Source of the DNA: Enoplolaimus lenunculus
Taxonomy: Eukaryota; Nematoda; Enoplea; Enoplida; Thoracostomopsidae
Direction of reading: 5' to 3'
Assembly (NCBI GenBank): GCA_030248215.1
Contig: JASANG010004041.1
Coordinates: forward strand, 1-64,000
Length of the DNA: 64,000 nt
Shown: positions 46,569 through 57,488 of the stretch, one piece after another
How positions within the stretch are numbered: position 1 is the stretch's first letter
Layout: each line of letters starts with the position of its first letter
Program-made: the position numbers and the translations under genes
The notes under the pieces: model-generated
Seen by the model: only the letters and a program-made list of their open reading frames with translations
The model's database searches: none
Told to the model about the DNA's origin: nothing

Positions 46569-46832
46569 AATTAAAAATATAGCTTGAAGTTATAGATTAA
46601 GAATTGCCACCCAATCTGTTTATAAACTTCAGTGCAATACTGATAGCCACCCAGTCTTTCACCTGTTTGGGCTTTATTTCGATGGATTTAGACCAAGGTT
46701 TTAGAAATGGTGCTTATTTTGCTAGCTCATGCATGGGTGAAATTTGGGTACTTCCGTTTATATCGGTACCTCGATGACATTTGAAAGCCGCAAATATTGA
46801 CTATGGGAGTTATCTAAGAAACTTTATATTAA

Positions 46833-47093
46833 CCCTTTCTCACATGAATATTTTCTATTTCCCCTGAGACCTACTTTTATGCTAGGATTCGAACTCCAGT
46901 GGCTGGAGTGGGAGGCGTATACCATCGCCACTCAGCTATAGGAGCTTGACGCTCGAGCCCGAGGGGGCTCTCACGTCTTGTGGTGATTTAGTACTATGTA
47001 TACGTGTTGCAATTGTTAAACACGGTGCGATATATATTATTTAACGTATATACACTGCGCTGAGTTGCCTATAGGCAACTCAATGTGAGAAGG
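46833..47093 (-). mobile_element. TTAA-flanked MITE with internal tRNA-like promoter (copy 2)
   Basis: Minus-orientation relative of 36961-37188. It starts after TTAA with CCCTTTCTCACATG and ends CAATGTGAGAAGG. On the minus strand it keeps TAGCTGAGTGG and AGTTCGAATCC (A and B boxes) and the TTGCCTATAGGCAA palindrome. The right TTAA is degenerate. Confidence 0.65.
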
Positions 47094-47128
47094 TGTTATA
47101 GATAGTAAACTGAAAATTTTTCGCTTAA

Positions 47129-47361
47129 CCCTTTCTCACATGAATATTTTCTATTTCCCCTGAGACCTACTTTTATGCTAGGATTCGAACTCCAGTGACT
47201 GGAGTGGGAGGCGTATACCATCACCACTCAGCTATAGGAGCTTGACGTTTGAGCCCGAGGGGGCTCTCACGCCTTGTGGTGATTTAGTACTATGTATACG
47301 TGTTGCAATTGTTAAACACAGTGCGATATATATTATTTAACGTATATACACTGCGCTGAAT
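47129..47361 (-). mobile_element. TTAA-flanked MITE with internal tRNA-like promoter (copy 3, truncated)
   Basis: Second tandem copy, about 97 percent like copy 2 by eye, starting after TTAA at 47125-47128. It stops at CACTGCGCTGA, lacking the palindrome and the far inverted end. The 35-base spacer to copy 2 (TAGTAAACTGAAAATTTTTCGC) is also found next to copy 1. Confidence 0.65.
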
Positions 47362-48302
47362 GCATAGTAACGATTAAAAAAGTAGACTTTTATTTCCCCG
47401 AAATCGCATCTTAAACGAATAGTGAAAACGAAAACAAATATTCTCTAAAAATTTAAACTTAAATTATAGCTTAACTATACTTGAATATCAGTTTAAGTAA
47501 AACTTAAATGGCTGGACGGACTAACTAAACTAGAATTTTAAGTTTCACATGAACTAACATGTTTTTAAGTTTAACGCGAGTTTAAGTAAATGTATTTTTA
47601 GATTAAGTAACAAGAGCAGCCGTGTATCTAACAGTTTAATAAGTTTAGCTTAAACTGAAAATATGTATGATTTTTAATGAGTTTAAGCGTAAACCTATCT
47701 GTTAGATTAGTTAATCTAAAAAGTTAGTTTAATACTGGTGGATTAGCTTAAGCTTAATCAAGTGAGTTTAAGCTTTTAGGGAGTATAGATATAAAGTCTA
47801 AAGGTTTGAAAGAATTTTTTCGTGCCAGTACACGAGTGGCATTCAAAAATTGACCAAACTTTTTAAAATTTTCAAGAAAAACCAGTCAACGCACATATAA
47901 ATTATAAGATGTTCGATTAACTTCGCCCTTTTAATTTCAAATCGAACAATTGTCATTCCTCTGCGCAAAATATTGCATCATTTATGTGATTTACATACAA
48001 TTAGTTACGAGGATAAAAACAATAGAATTTCCGATATTTCTATAACGGAAACGGACATAGACTTTTACCGGAAACGGATATCCGGGTACACCCTGTCCGA
48101 AATCGATACTAAATCACATCCAGTCTGAAATGGATACATACTAAATCTTACCCGCAGCCGAACATTACTTTGCTTCGACTATGAAGACAGCAAAGTGGCA
48201 ACATCCTGCTGTTACTAGGCTCCAAAATTGTTCCATTGTCTTGTCCTGTATATTATCCCAAATATGTGGCACCGTCGAAGCTGAATCACCACACTGTATC
48301 AA
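47362..48302. other. No gene; dense in CTTAA/GTTTAAG words
   Basis: 47450-47790 is packed with GTTTAAG, CTTAAAC and AGCTTAAGC words in both orientations, a pattern also seen more thinly near 39300 and 59740-60030. CCGGAAACGGATATCCGG near 48065 belongs to the dispersed CCGG family. No coding frame is recognised. Confidence 0.5.
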
Positions 48303-48434
48303 CACTGCAAAAAACGGTAAGTCAAATTGGCTCTCTCCGAAATAATCTCTACGGGACTACACAAAATGAGTCAAATTCGACTGTCGTGGAGCCTATTTCG
48401 AAGAGAGTCGATTTACTTACCATTTTTTGCAGTG
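48303..48434. mobile_element. Small foldback MITE (132 bp)
   Basis: CACTGCAAAAAACGGTAAGT at the left end and ACTTACCATTTTTTGCAGTG at the right end are inverted repeats extending through GACTCTC. It belongs to the same family as the larger element at 48757-48975. It is non-coding. Confidence 0.7.
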
Positions 48435-48520
48435 AAACGGAAATCCGTTTCCGGGCCCATGTTACGATAAAAGCAGTGTCATTGTTTCGGGACAGCAATA
48501 AACCGGGAGTGCGCACATAC

Positions 48521-48858
48521 GCACTCCTGTTGACATATGCATAATAGCCAAATATATCATATATTATTTCTCTAGTAAATAAAAGTACACTGTAAAAAAT
48601 GGGGAGTCAAATTGACTCTCTCGGAAATACGCTTTTCCTGACTACACAAACTGAGTCAAATTTGACTCCGCCAGAGTCAAATTCGATACGCACTCCTGTT
48701 GACATATGCATAATAGCCAAATATATCATATATTATTTCTCTAGTAAATAAAAGTACGCTGTAAAAAATGGGGAGTCAAATTGACTCTCTCGGAAATAGG
48801 CTTTTCCTGACTACACAAACTGAGTCAAATTTGACTCCGCCAGAGTCAAATTGGACTC
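48521..48858. repeat. Tandem duplication of 169 bp carrying one MITE arm
   Basis: 48521-48689 and 48690-48858 are direct repeats (GCACTCCTGTTGACATATGC...), almost identical. Each holds one arm of the foldback MITE beginning (C)(A/G)CTGTAAAAAATGGGG. The duplication probably arose after MITE insertion. Confidence 0.75.
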
Positions 48859-48975
48859 ACTGAGCGATTCAGTCAATCGAATTTGACTCTGGCGGAGTCA
48901 AATTTGACTCAGTTTGTGTAGTCAGGAAAAGCGTATTTCCGAGAGAGTCAATTTGACTCCCCATTTTTTACAGTG
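48757..48975. mobile_element. Foldback MITE with ~90-bp inverted repeats
   Basis: The left arm CGCTGTAAAAAATGGGGAGT and right arm ACTCCCCATTTTTTACAGTG are inverted over about 90 bases, including AAATTTGACTC and the CTGACTACACAAACTGAG core. TA lies on both sides (48755-48756, 48976-48977), fitting a 2-bp TA target duplication as in Tc1/mariner-type MITEs. It would form a strong hairpin. Confidence 0.75.
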
Positions 48976-50198
48976 TATTAGTTAAAGATACAGAGGGCTG
49001 TTCAAACTGCTCGAGGCCAAAGGCCGAGACCATGGAGCTGCACAAGGGTCTTTAGCTAATGCATTTTAACTGCACTAGGGCACAACGCTCGAGGCTTTGC
49101 CAAGAGATGAGTGGACCGAGGTTGTTCAAATGTTGCATATAATGCCCGCGAGCAATATGGCTGTTATTGCCGTGCTTTTTGGGCGATATTAAATTTATTG
49201 CCCGTAAGTTGAATATCAACCCGTTTGCTGATAAGTTTAATATCAGCCCTAGGGCCGATATTAAAATCCCAGCCCTAGGGCCGATATGAAACTTAAAAGC
49301 CCTCGGGCAGAAAATCTTTAAATCTGTTTTAAGTAGAAGGCAGTATGTCTTACCTTTTGGTGTGGGTAATATATCAGAGTACAACTGGAGGTCTGTCTCC
49401 GGCCAGCAACCAAAAGATTTAGCAGCACCGTGCAGATATTTGATAAAATGAGCAAATTAAACATCGTTTTACCAACCTAATTTCGTCCCACCTGCTCCTG
49501 CATAATTTTTTGCTCCCGGCTTCGTTATCTTGCACCTCCGACTGCACCATCTTATATACATGATTAATATAATAATTTGAAACATGAAAACGATATAAAA
49601 AATGCCCCTCTGGGCAAATCCTCATACAAAAATATACCCCTGGGACATATTATTTTAGAGAAACTTAATGAAAAAGTGCTCTTCGTTATAAAAATTTGCC
49701 CCCCCCCCGAGCAATTTAAACTTTTGTGACACGAAGCAGCATTACGACCAGTTTCAGTTTCAGAGTGGAGTATTTGAATGTCAGACTCATCGAATAGTTC
49801 GTTACTATTGTTACTATATCGAAACTATCGGTTGAATTAAACGTTTATTCGTCTTCTATCAAACGCATGAGCAACAATGCAAGGTTTATATTTAGGAATG
49901 TAGGTACTTTAGTAAGTACGCTTTAGATTTTCGAACTTAACTTCATTTGGTCCTGGAGTGATTTATACACTACAATTAGGCGACATTTATAGGTGTTACT
50001 GAGGGTTTAGTGACTATCCGCTTACGGACTCTTAAGTCACTACAGTACATCTTGTTAAATAAAGCAGAAAATCCGGCAATGTTTCATGCTGCAACTACTC
50101 TATCAGTTTTGCGTTTTTGATCATTATCCGTTTACACCCTCGTACGTTCAAAGGCAAAGACGCCTTCCGGTGATGATAAGCGTTTTAGGTGCACCCTA
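48976..50198. other. No gene; includes CCCTAGGG-phased repeat at 49180-49310
   Basis: 49180-49310 holds a series of near-repeats alternating GATATTAAA or GATAAGTTTAATATC with CCCTAGGG or GCCC words, spaced about 20-30 bases. A C-run sits at 49701-49711. CCGGAG-family words flank at 49395-49550. Frames of about 110 codons here (minus strand, 49052-49384) cross the repeat and are not credible genes. Confidence 0.5.
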
Positions 50199-50682
50199 TG
50201 CGGGGTCCACGTTATAACTGGGGCATCCCAGGACACGTCTTGTCCATGTTGATTCGACGTCAACATAAAATATTGCGATCTGAATACAGGTTATGTAGAC
50301 AAAATGTGAATGTCATGTGACATTGGCTTACAAATCCCGGATCTCAGGTAATCATTGTATATAAACAGGACATTTATGGGAATATCACATATTCCGAAAT
50401 TCTACCGAACATCACATATGATTTAGGACAAAGTAATTTGTGCCCACGAAATGAAAAGTCAGATAATGTAGCTTTAAGCGATTTCGAATACTGAATTAGC
50501 TTCTATTTTGCCTTAATAATTCACAAATAATTCGAACTTTAAATTTTAGTTTCACATGATATTCTGCATGACATTCAGGCGTTAACCACAACCTTGCAGA
50601 CATTTTCAAATATGTTACTTATATATGGTACTGACGGACGTTTCGAATATTATATGATATCAATACAGTGAATGCCATATTA
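50199..50682. mobile_element. Inverted-repeat element type 2, truncated
   Basis: It begins TGCGGGGTCCACGTTATAAC and matches, in reverse orientation, the right half of 16669-17349, including TTGATTCGACGTCAAC and GTGAATGTCATGTGACATTGG. It ends without its second terminus where a further copy starts at 50683. Confidence 0.65.
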
Positions 50683-50832
50683 TGCGGGGTTCACGTTATC
50701 ATCCCAAAACATGTTTGGTCCCATGTTGATTTGACGTCAACATATAATTTTGTGATCTGAATAGCGGTTTGTAGACAAATGTGAATTTCACAGCATATTG
50801 GTTTACAAATTCAGCATCTCCAGAAACCACGA

Positions 50833-51008
50833 AGGGGTTTTAAGGAATGTGCTTTCACGATCCAGTTTGCATAAAGCTGAAATTATTTGCATAAACTGAA
50901 ATGATATAGATGCGGGGCGTTTCGACAGAGAGTTTTAGTGTAATTTGCGAGATTATTGGTTGTTATTGGTGAAGTCCGGCAACATATTAATGGTTGTTTC
51001 GTTCGTAA
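50833..51008 (+). repeat. 5' LTR of the BEL/Pao element
   Basis: Matches 59063-59239. It is followed closely by TGGTCCTTCTGACCGG, a plausible primer-binding site. Confidence 0.75.
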
Positions 51009-51461
51009 TATGGTCCTTCTGACCGGATCGCAGCACATCAATCAATTTATATCGATTTCGAATTTGTTGTTTTTGCACTGGGACTCTTTAGCAACTGGTT
51101 AAGCATGGTCAGGTGTGATCAATTTTACGAAATAGTGTTCGTAAATTACTGGTGATAGTTTACTTAACGTTTCAATCGAAATTGTAATACAAGTCGGTTT
51201 GGTTGATTGCAATATTACTTGCCCTACGATTGGTGACACACTGATACTGTCAGTTTGTTTTAATTGATTATTTGGGACTTAATTACGCTTACGTAAGGTA
51301 TTAATGGCTCTACGTAAGGTGACTGTGTACACAGATAGTCCGCTTACGTAAAGGAGTAGTGATCTTCGTAAGTCTATCCGCTACTGTGCACACGCGCGGT
51401 TCTCTCTCGTTCGTTTGAATTTGTTAATTTAACCATCATCGGTTCAGATCTATCTTTCTAC

Positions 51462-51997
51462 AGACAGTCATACCGCCCAGGAAACTTCTGAATTGTTAGA
51501 AAAGTTGTCATATTTGGGCGGGCAGACTAAGGGTCTTGATTCCTTATTTCAAGAAAAGTTAGGAGACCCAGAATTAACAGTGGATATAGCAAGGGAGACA
51601 GTCATACCACCCAGGAAACTACTGAATTGTTAGAAAAGTTGTCATATTTGGGCGGGCAGACTAAGGGTCTTGATTCCTTAATTCAAGAAAAGTTAGGAGA
51701 CCCAGAATTAACAGTGGATATAGCAAGGGAGACAGTCATACCACCCAGGAAACTACTGAATTGTTAGAAAAGTTGTCATATTTGGGCGGGCAGACTAAGG
51801 GTCTTGATTCCTTAATTCAAGAAAAGTTAGGAGACCCAGAATTAACAGTGGATATAGCAAGGGAGACAGTCATACCACCCAGGAAACTACTGAATTGTTA
51901 GAAAAGTTGTCATATTTGGGCGGGCAGACTAAGGGTCTTGATTCCTTAATTCAAGAAAAGTTAGGAGACCCAGAATTAACAGTGGATATAGCAAGGG
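51462..51997 (+). repeat. Four tandem 134-bp units at the start of the Gag region
   Basis: Units start at 51462, 51596, 51730 and 51864 with AGACAGTCATACC and are almost identical, differing at only a few bases. The last unit runs into the Gag coding sequence. Such near-identity implies a recent expansion, or an assembly slip. Confidence 0.85.
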
Positions 51998-53700
51998 CTA
52001 ATGAATATGAAGAAATTGTGCTCGACGCGGTTGCAAAGCTCAAAGCCTTAAACAGTCAGCTGGGTTTAACTGTGCAACCTACAAGCAATTCAGCTACTGC
52101 TTCCGCGCGCGAAGCGGCGACTGCTTCTTTAGATTCCTTCAATCAAGCTCCGCGACCAGAGTTGCCACAACTTCCCAAGTTGTCCATTGTCCAATTCGCT
52201 GGAAGTGCGTTGCATTGGGAAGAATTTTGGGACGACTTTTCAGGGACTGTTCATAATCGAGAAGATCTGTCTCAAAGGTGAGTAAATTTAAGTACCTGAA
52301 AGCTTGTTTTAATGGTGAAACATTAAGACTAGCTGAAGGATTTCGACTTACGGAAGCAAACTACAATCAAGTTATACAAGCGCTACAGGAACGATACGGC
52401 GACGAACGAAGATATTGCTATTTTCGCCCACTTTGAAGCGCTCTTGGACCTACCGTCTGCGAACTATCAAATTGAGCACTTTCGTGCCACCTATGACAAT
52501 TGTGAAGCTCATATACGCAGTTTAGTTGCATTAGGGCAAACACAAGAAACATTCGGCAAGGTCTACGTCCAAATTATTTTGAAGAAACTGCCAACGCGGG
52601 TACAAGAACAGCTTCATCATAGAAATGGTTCGAGGAAATGGTCACTGGAATCATTGCGTAAATTGCTTAAAGAAGAAATTGAGGCACGCGAAAAGGCAGA
52701 TATGGGATCAACATCCAAGACGAATGGACAGCGAAATCGTAATCGCAGCATAAAAAGAGAGAGACACTGCCCAATCAGGCGAAATCAAATAAATCAACGA
52801 AATCTACCGCAGCATCACTCACATATGCAACGTTGGGACAAGAAGCTGCGCAAACCACGAAACCATCTAAACGTCGAACACCAAATTGTATATTTTGTGG
52901 CAGTTTGCATTACAGCAGCTCATGCGATCGGGTAACAAGTTTAAGAGATCGTCAAGCCCAGTCCGTTCGAAACGTTTGTGCTTTGCCTGCTTGAGCGATC
53001 AACATCAAGTGAAAGGTTGTCCGTTTAGAATAAGGAGTGTTGATTTTGTAAAATTGCAGGGCATCATCAGAGCATTTGTGTTCAAAAATTTGGCACCAAG
53101 AAATCGACCAAAGTAACTGTCTTAGATAGCAAATCAGACAACTCAACTACCTCTGAAAAAAGTACTCTGATCGATCAGTCAGAGTCAAAATCTTCGTTAA
53201 ATATTCAGGTGCATGAATCTCGAGCGCAGGAAGCAGATCGAGTCAACACACTTAGCGTCAATAAAACAGAAGTACACGCTGTCATGGAAACGGCGATGGT
53301 AGACGTGTTCAGAAGTCATTGCGAAGAAGAATGTCGGATTCTGTTCAACAATGGTTTCACTCGATCATACATCACCAGCAGTCGTGCCAAATCCTTGGGT
53401 GCGCGATATGTGCGGTCTGAATCTTTGTACATCGCTCGACTCAATGAGAATAAACGTAAAAGCATCACCAAAGACGTCGTTGAAATTGATGTTTACGAAT
53501 TGTCTGGAAGGAAAAGAACACTCGAAGTTTGTGTTGTGAATTTTACCTCAGCACCAATTCAATTGTACACACTGCAAGAGTTAGATACCGGGCAATTAAA
53601 CCTTCCTTTGGCTGAACCGTTGGTTTACAAACCAACATTGGTGACGGTAGACGTGCTCATAGGTTTAGATTATTATCACGATTTCGTTTGGGATGAGAAA
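51900..53700 (+). pseudogene. BEL/Pao Gag and protease region (fossil)
   Basis: Gag is recognised by Leu-Pro-Lys-Leu-Ser-Ile-Val-Gln-Phe-Ala-Gly and Trp-Glu-Glu-Phe-Trp-Asp-Asp-Phe, the conserved DUF1759-type start, then a helical region with Leu-Pro-Thr-Arg-Val-Gln-Glu-Gln. Cys/His knuckle sequences such as Cys-Phe-Ala-Cys-Leu-Ser follow. The protease part has the Pao-type Ser-Tyr-Ile-Thr stretch and Val-Leu-Ile-Gly-Leu-Asp-Tyr-Tyr. The region is interrupted and not functional as written. Confidence 0.75.
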
Positions 53701-53899
53701 ATTCGATACCCGAACGGTTTAGTCCTGTTGTGGTCCTGTTTTGGTTACGTTGCAAGTGGCAAGCAATTTGGATGCTTCAAGTGTAAAGCGCATGAGGCGT
53801 TGTTGTCGTTAGCATTTCCTGACAGTGTTCAAGAGGCAACACCAATCGATTTGCAACATTTTTGGAAGATTGATGTTTTGGGAATCCGAGATCACGGCG

Positions 53900-55430
53900 A
53901 CAATTCAGACGACAGCTACGCATTGCAAAAGTTTAACGAGACGGTGGAAGTTATCGACAAACGATATCAACTCTGCTGGCCGTGGAAAACTGAAACTCCC
54001 AAGTTTCCAACCAACTACGGATTAGCTGTCGGGGTAAAATCATTGTACAACCGATTGAAACAAACCCCAACAATTTTAGATAGGTATGATTAAGTGATAG
54101 AGGAGCAGTTAAAAAGGGCATCATAGAGCTCGCTCCATATGTACCGTCTGGGATGGTACATTATATACCACATCACGCCGTTCACCCCTCAAAAGTCCAC
54201 AACGAAGCTTCGCATAGTATGTTTACGACACATCAGCAAAATAATCGTCAACTGAAGTACTAAGTATAAACGAATGCTTGTATCGTGGTCCAGTGATTCT
54301 TAAATCTTTGCTTGGTTTGCTAATCCGATTTAGGTTATACAACATTGCTATAGTGAGCGATGTTGAAAAAGCTTTTTTACAAATTGGTTTTACGACCTGA
54401 TCAGCGCGACGCTGCTCGGTTTGTCTGGCTGCAATGTCCGTTGAAATCACCAACAACTGGTAATTGTAGTCTCTTATCGTTTTGTACGAGATCCATTCGG
54501 TTTTACCAACAGTCCATTGTTGCTCGAGGTGTGAATTTTGGATCTTTTGCAACATTCGAATACTGCTGTGGCAAAGAAAATCGAGCAAGGGTTATATGTT
54601 GACAATGTAATAGTTGGTTGTCAGGATATGGACGAAGCCATAAATTATTACAAACAATCAACTGCCATGTTTTCCAACGCTCCGATGAACTTGAGGGAGT
54701 GGTTTGACAAACAGTGAGGCCTTACTACAAAAGATACCGGATTTTCACAAAGGAACAACGGTGACAACAAGAGTTTTGGGCCTCTTATGACATACACGTA
54801 AAGATGAATTGGTCTGTTCAGTAGGATCCACTGTGGAAGGTAAAGTTAAAACTAAACGTCACATGTTGCGCAGTTTGGCTTCCGTCTATGATCCGTGTGG
54901 ATTTTTTTACCCCTGTCACACTTGGTGCCAAGATTCTTATACAAGATTTATGGAAAAGCGACACGGCATGGGACGAGAATCTGGATGATCGATATTTGCA
55001 CCGTTGGAGCATTATTAGTGAAAATTTGAAACGCATACCGTATATTACAATTCATCGTCAATTACAGCATAATTGTTTCAACAGTGATGCTACCGTTCAG
55101 TTACACTGTTTTTGTGATGCTTCCGAAAACGCATATGCAGCCATAATCTATCTCAGGATTGCAACTACCAAACGCACGTCGACTGATTTGGTGATTTGCA
55201 ATGCACGAATTACTTCGTTAAAGCCAAAAATAACAATTCCTCGACTCGAGTTGATGGCAACTGTGATAGGATGTCGATTGGTCAACTGCGTCACCCGAGA
55301 AATCACTGTTCCATTGGACAAATCAATAGTATGGTCTGATTCTGAATGCGCGTTGCAGTGGGTCAAACAGGGATGTTCATCTCCAATTTTTATACGTAAG
55401 GAATTGAGTCCAGGAAATTAGAAAATTAGC
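53900..55430 (+). pseudogene. BEL/Pao reverse transcriptase and RNase H region (fossil)
   Basis: Reverse transcriptase is marked by Asp-Val-Glu-Lys-Ala-Phe-Leu-Gln-Ile and a Tyr/Val-Asp-Asn-Val catalytic-loop equivalent. RNase H is marked by Cys-Phe-Cys-Asp-Ala-Ser-Glu-Asn-Ala-Tyr-Ala-Ala, Ile-Pro-Arg-Leu-Glu-Leu-Met-Ala and Trp-Ser-Asp-Ser-Glu-Cys-Ala-Leu. These are typical Pao (Peptidase_A17/RT) signatures. The region is interrupted. Confidence 0.8.
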
Positions 55431-55949
55431 GGTTGATGTTTCTTTTCGTTAAGTGTTGACGGGTGAAAATCCTACGGATCTTCCAACCCGCAGATTGTCC
55501 ATAAACGATTAAAACCATTCCAGCTTGCGGTGGAATGGTCCATCGTGGTTAAATCATTCTGAACAAAACTGGCCATTCCACAAGTTGCATCCATTCCAGC
55601 AATCAATTTCTGTCGATACAGCAGGGTTTGATTCCAAATCTGAACATGGTGGCTTAGCCATCACAAATATGGACCATGAAATGTTTCTTGCATTGGCATC
55701 ACACCACTTTCCGATTAGCAAAGCCTTCGATATCTCGCGATTTTCGGCAATTCGACGTTTACATCGGGTGACCGCGTTCGTCTTCAAGTTAATTGCACGC
55801 TTGAAAAGAAAAGTAATTAATACCAACAATATTCAGATGACTTGAAGCAAGCCAGTGAGTACTGGATCAAGTGTGTCCAGCGTGTTGCATTCGGAGAACT
55901 TGTGTCCGAGAAGCCAACTGCCAAAACGTCGCGCAAAGTAATCATCTTT

Positions 55950-57298
55950 AAACGCAATTAACAGTTTTCAAGGATTCGGCCGGGGTTCTTAGATGCCAAA
56001 GGCGTATTGGAAGTACAGCATCGTTCGACGAGAATTGCCCGGTCCTGCTTCCCAAAAAACAACGCGTATACGAGGCTTGTAATACAAGATTGTCACGAAA
56101 AGGTGATGCATTTTCGGATTAAACACACCCTAGCAAAGGTAAGGGAAATGTTTTGGATCGTACAAGGACGCCAACAGGTTAAGAAACAGTTACAAAATTG
56201 TATGTCCTGCAAGAGATTCCACAGCAAGAAATATTTTCCCCCGGCGCCACCTGAGTTACCAACAATTAGAGTTGAAGCAGCTCGTCCATTCAGTCGCATT
56301 GGTCTTGATTATATTGGACCACTGCTTATTCGAGATGAAGCCAACACAAACGTCTGGTTATGCTTGTTTACATGCGCTGTCGTCCGTGCTGTCCATCGTG
56401 AACTGGTTCGTAGTTTGACGACAATGGAATTTCTGTTGTGTCTGCGACGTTTTTCAGCACTGTATGGTACGCCGGATGTGATAGTGTGTGACAATGCTCG
56501 CCAATTCCATGCGGGAGGTAAGTTTTGAAGATTCTGTTTCTGCGCTCAAAGGAAGTTATCGATTACACAAGTGGCGAAGGTATCCAGTGGAAGATTATAA
56601 CAGAACTTGCTCCCTGGATAGGAGGATTTTATGAACGGTTGGTGAAGCTAGTAAAACATGCGCTGAGGAAATCGCTTAATCGCAAGTGTATATCTCTCGT
56701 AGAGTTACAAACCCTAATAGTCGAGGTTGCGTCAGTGATCAACTCACGACGTTTGGTGTACCAAGAAGAGTACCAAGAAGATGATCCGAAGGACATTATA
56801 TTGACACCAGCAAGCTTCCTACTGCGTGGTTCAAATCACTGGAATAAATGCTCCACGGAAGATTGTATTCTTCCAAGTACCGCATCACTAGTTCTTCAAT
56901 GGAAGCGCATTCAGAAGGTGCTGAATGCTCTTCGTGACTCGTTCCAAAAAGACTACCTCCGATCGTTACGTGAATATTACAATAAGTCCGACCGAATACG
57001 CGTTCGTGAAGAACCAAAAGTCGGTTACATTGTCCAAGTGGCAGATAGCAAACCTCGAACTCTATGGCGCCTCGGTAAAATTGTGAAACTTCTGCCAAGT
57101 CTGGACGGGCGCATTCGATCCGCTGAAATCCGTTTGCCAAACGGTCATGTAATACGTAGAGCCACCAAAATGTTGCACCCCCTGGAGTTTGATGAAGAAA
57201 CCCACCTGCAAAGAGGAAATGGCTCAACCATCTACAAAAGCAAAGTGCGCTGCTTCAATCATTGCGCGCGAAAAAATTCTAGATTGTGTTGCAGCTAA
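55950..57298 (+). pseudogene. BEL/Pao integrase with DUF5641-like tail (fossil)
   Basis: It contains an HHCC-like zinc region (His-Glu-Lys...Cys-Met-Ser-Cys-Lys), the catalytic core with Gly-Leu-Asp-Tyr-Ile-Gly-Pro and Val-Cys-Asp-Asn-Ala, and Trp-Ile-Gly-Gly-Phe-Tyr-Glu-Arg. The C-terminal Gly-Lys-Ile-Val-Lys-Leu and Leu-Pro-Asn-Gly-His-Val region matches the BEL-type integrase tail. The region is interrupted. Confidence 0.8.
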
Positions 57299-57488
57299 CG
57301 CATCACCTGATATCTAATATATTGCTAGTTAACATTTTATTACTTTTGTCCAGTGAAACAAATAGACTCAAGCTAGTGCATGGTGGTACTAGCTTCACCA
57401 ATGAACATTAGTTGCAATAACGAATTTCTTGCCGTCAACTATTATTCTCTTTTGAATCATACTGTTTGAATTAGTTATTCAAATTAAT

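Noticed and set aside
51462-51997. CRISPR-like array
   Set aside because: The units are contiguous 134-bp tandem repeats without spacers, in a eukaryotic retroelement.
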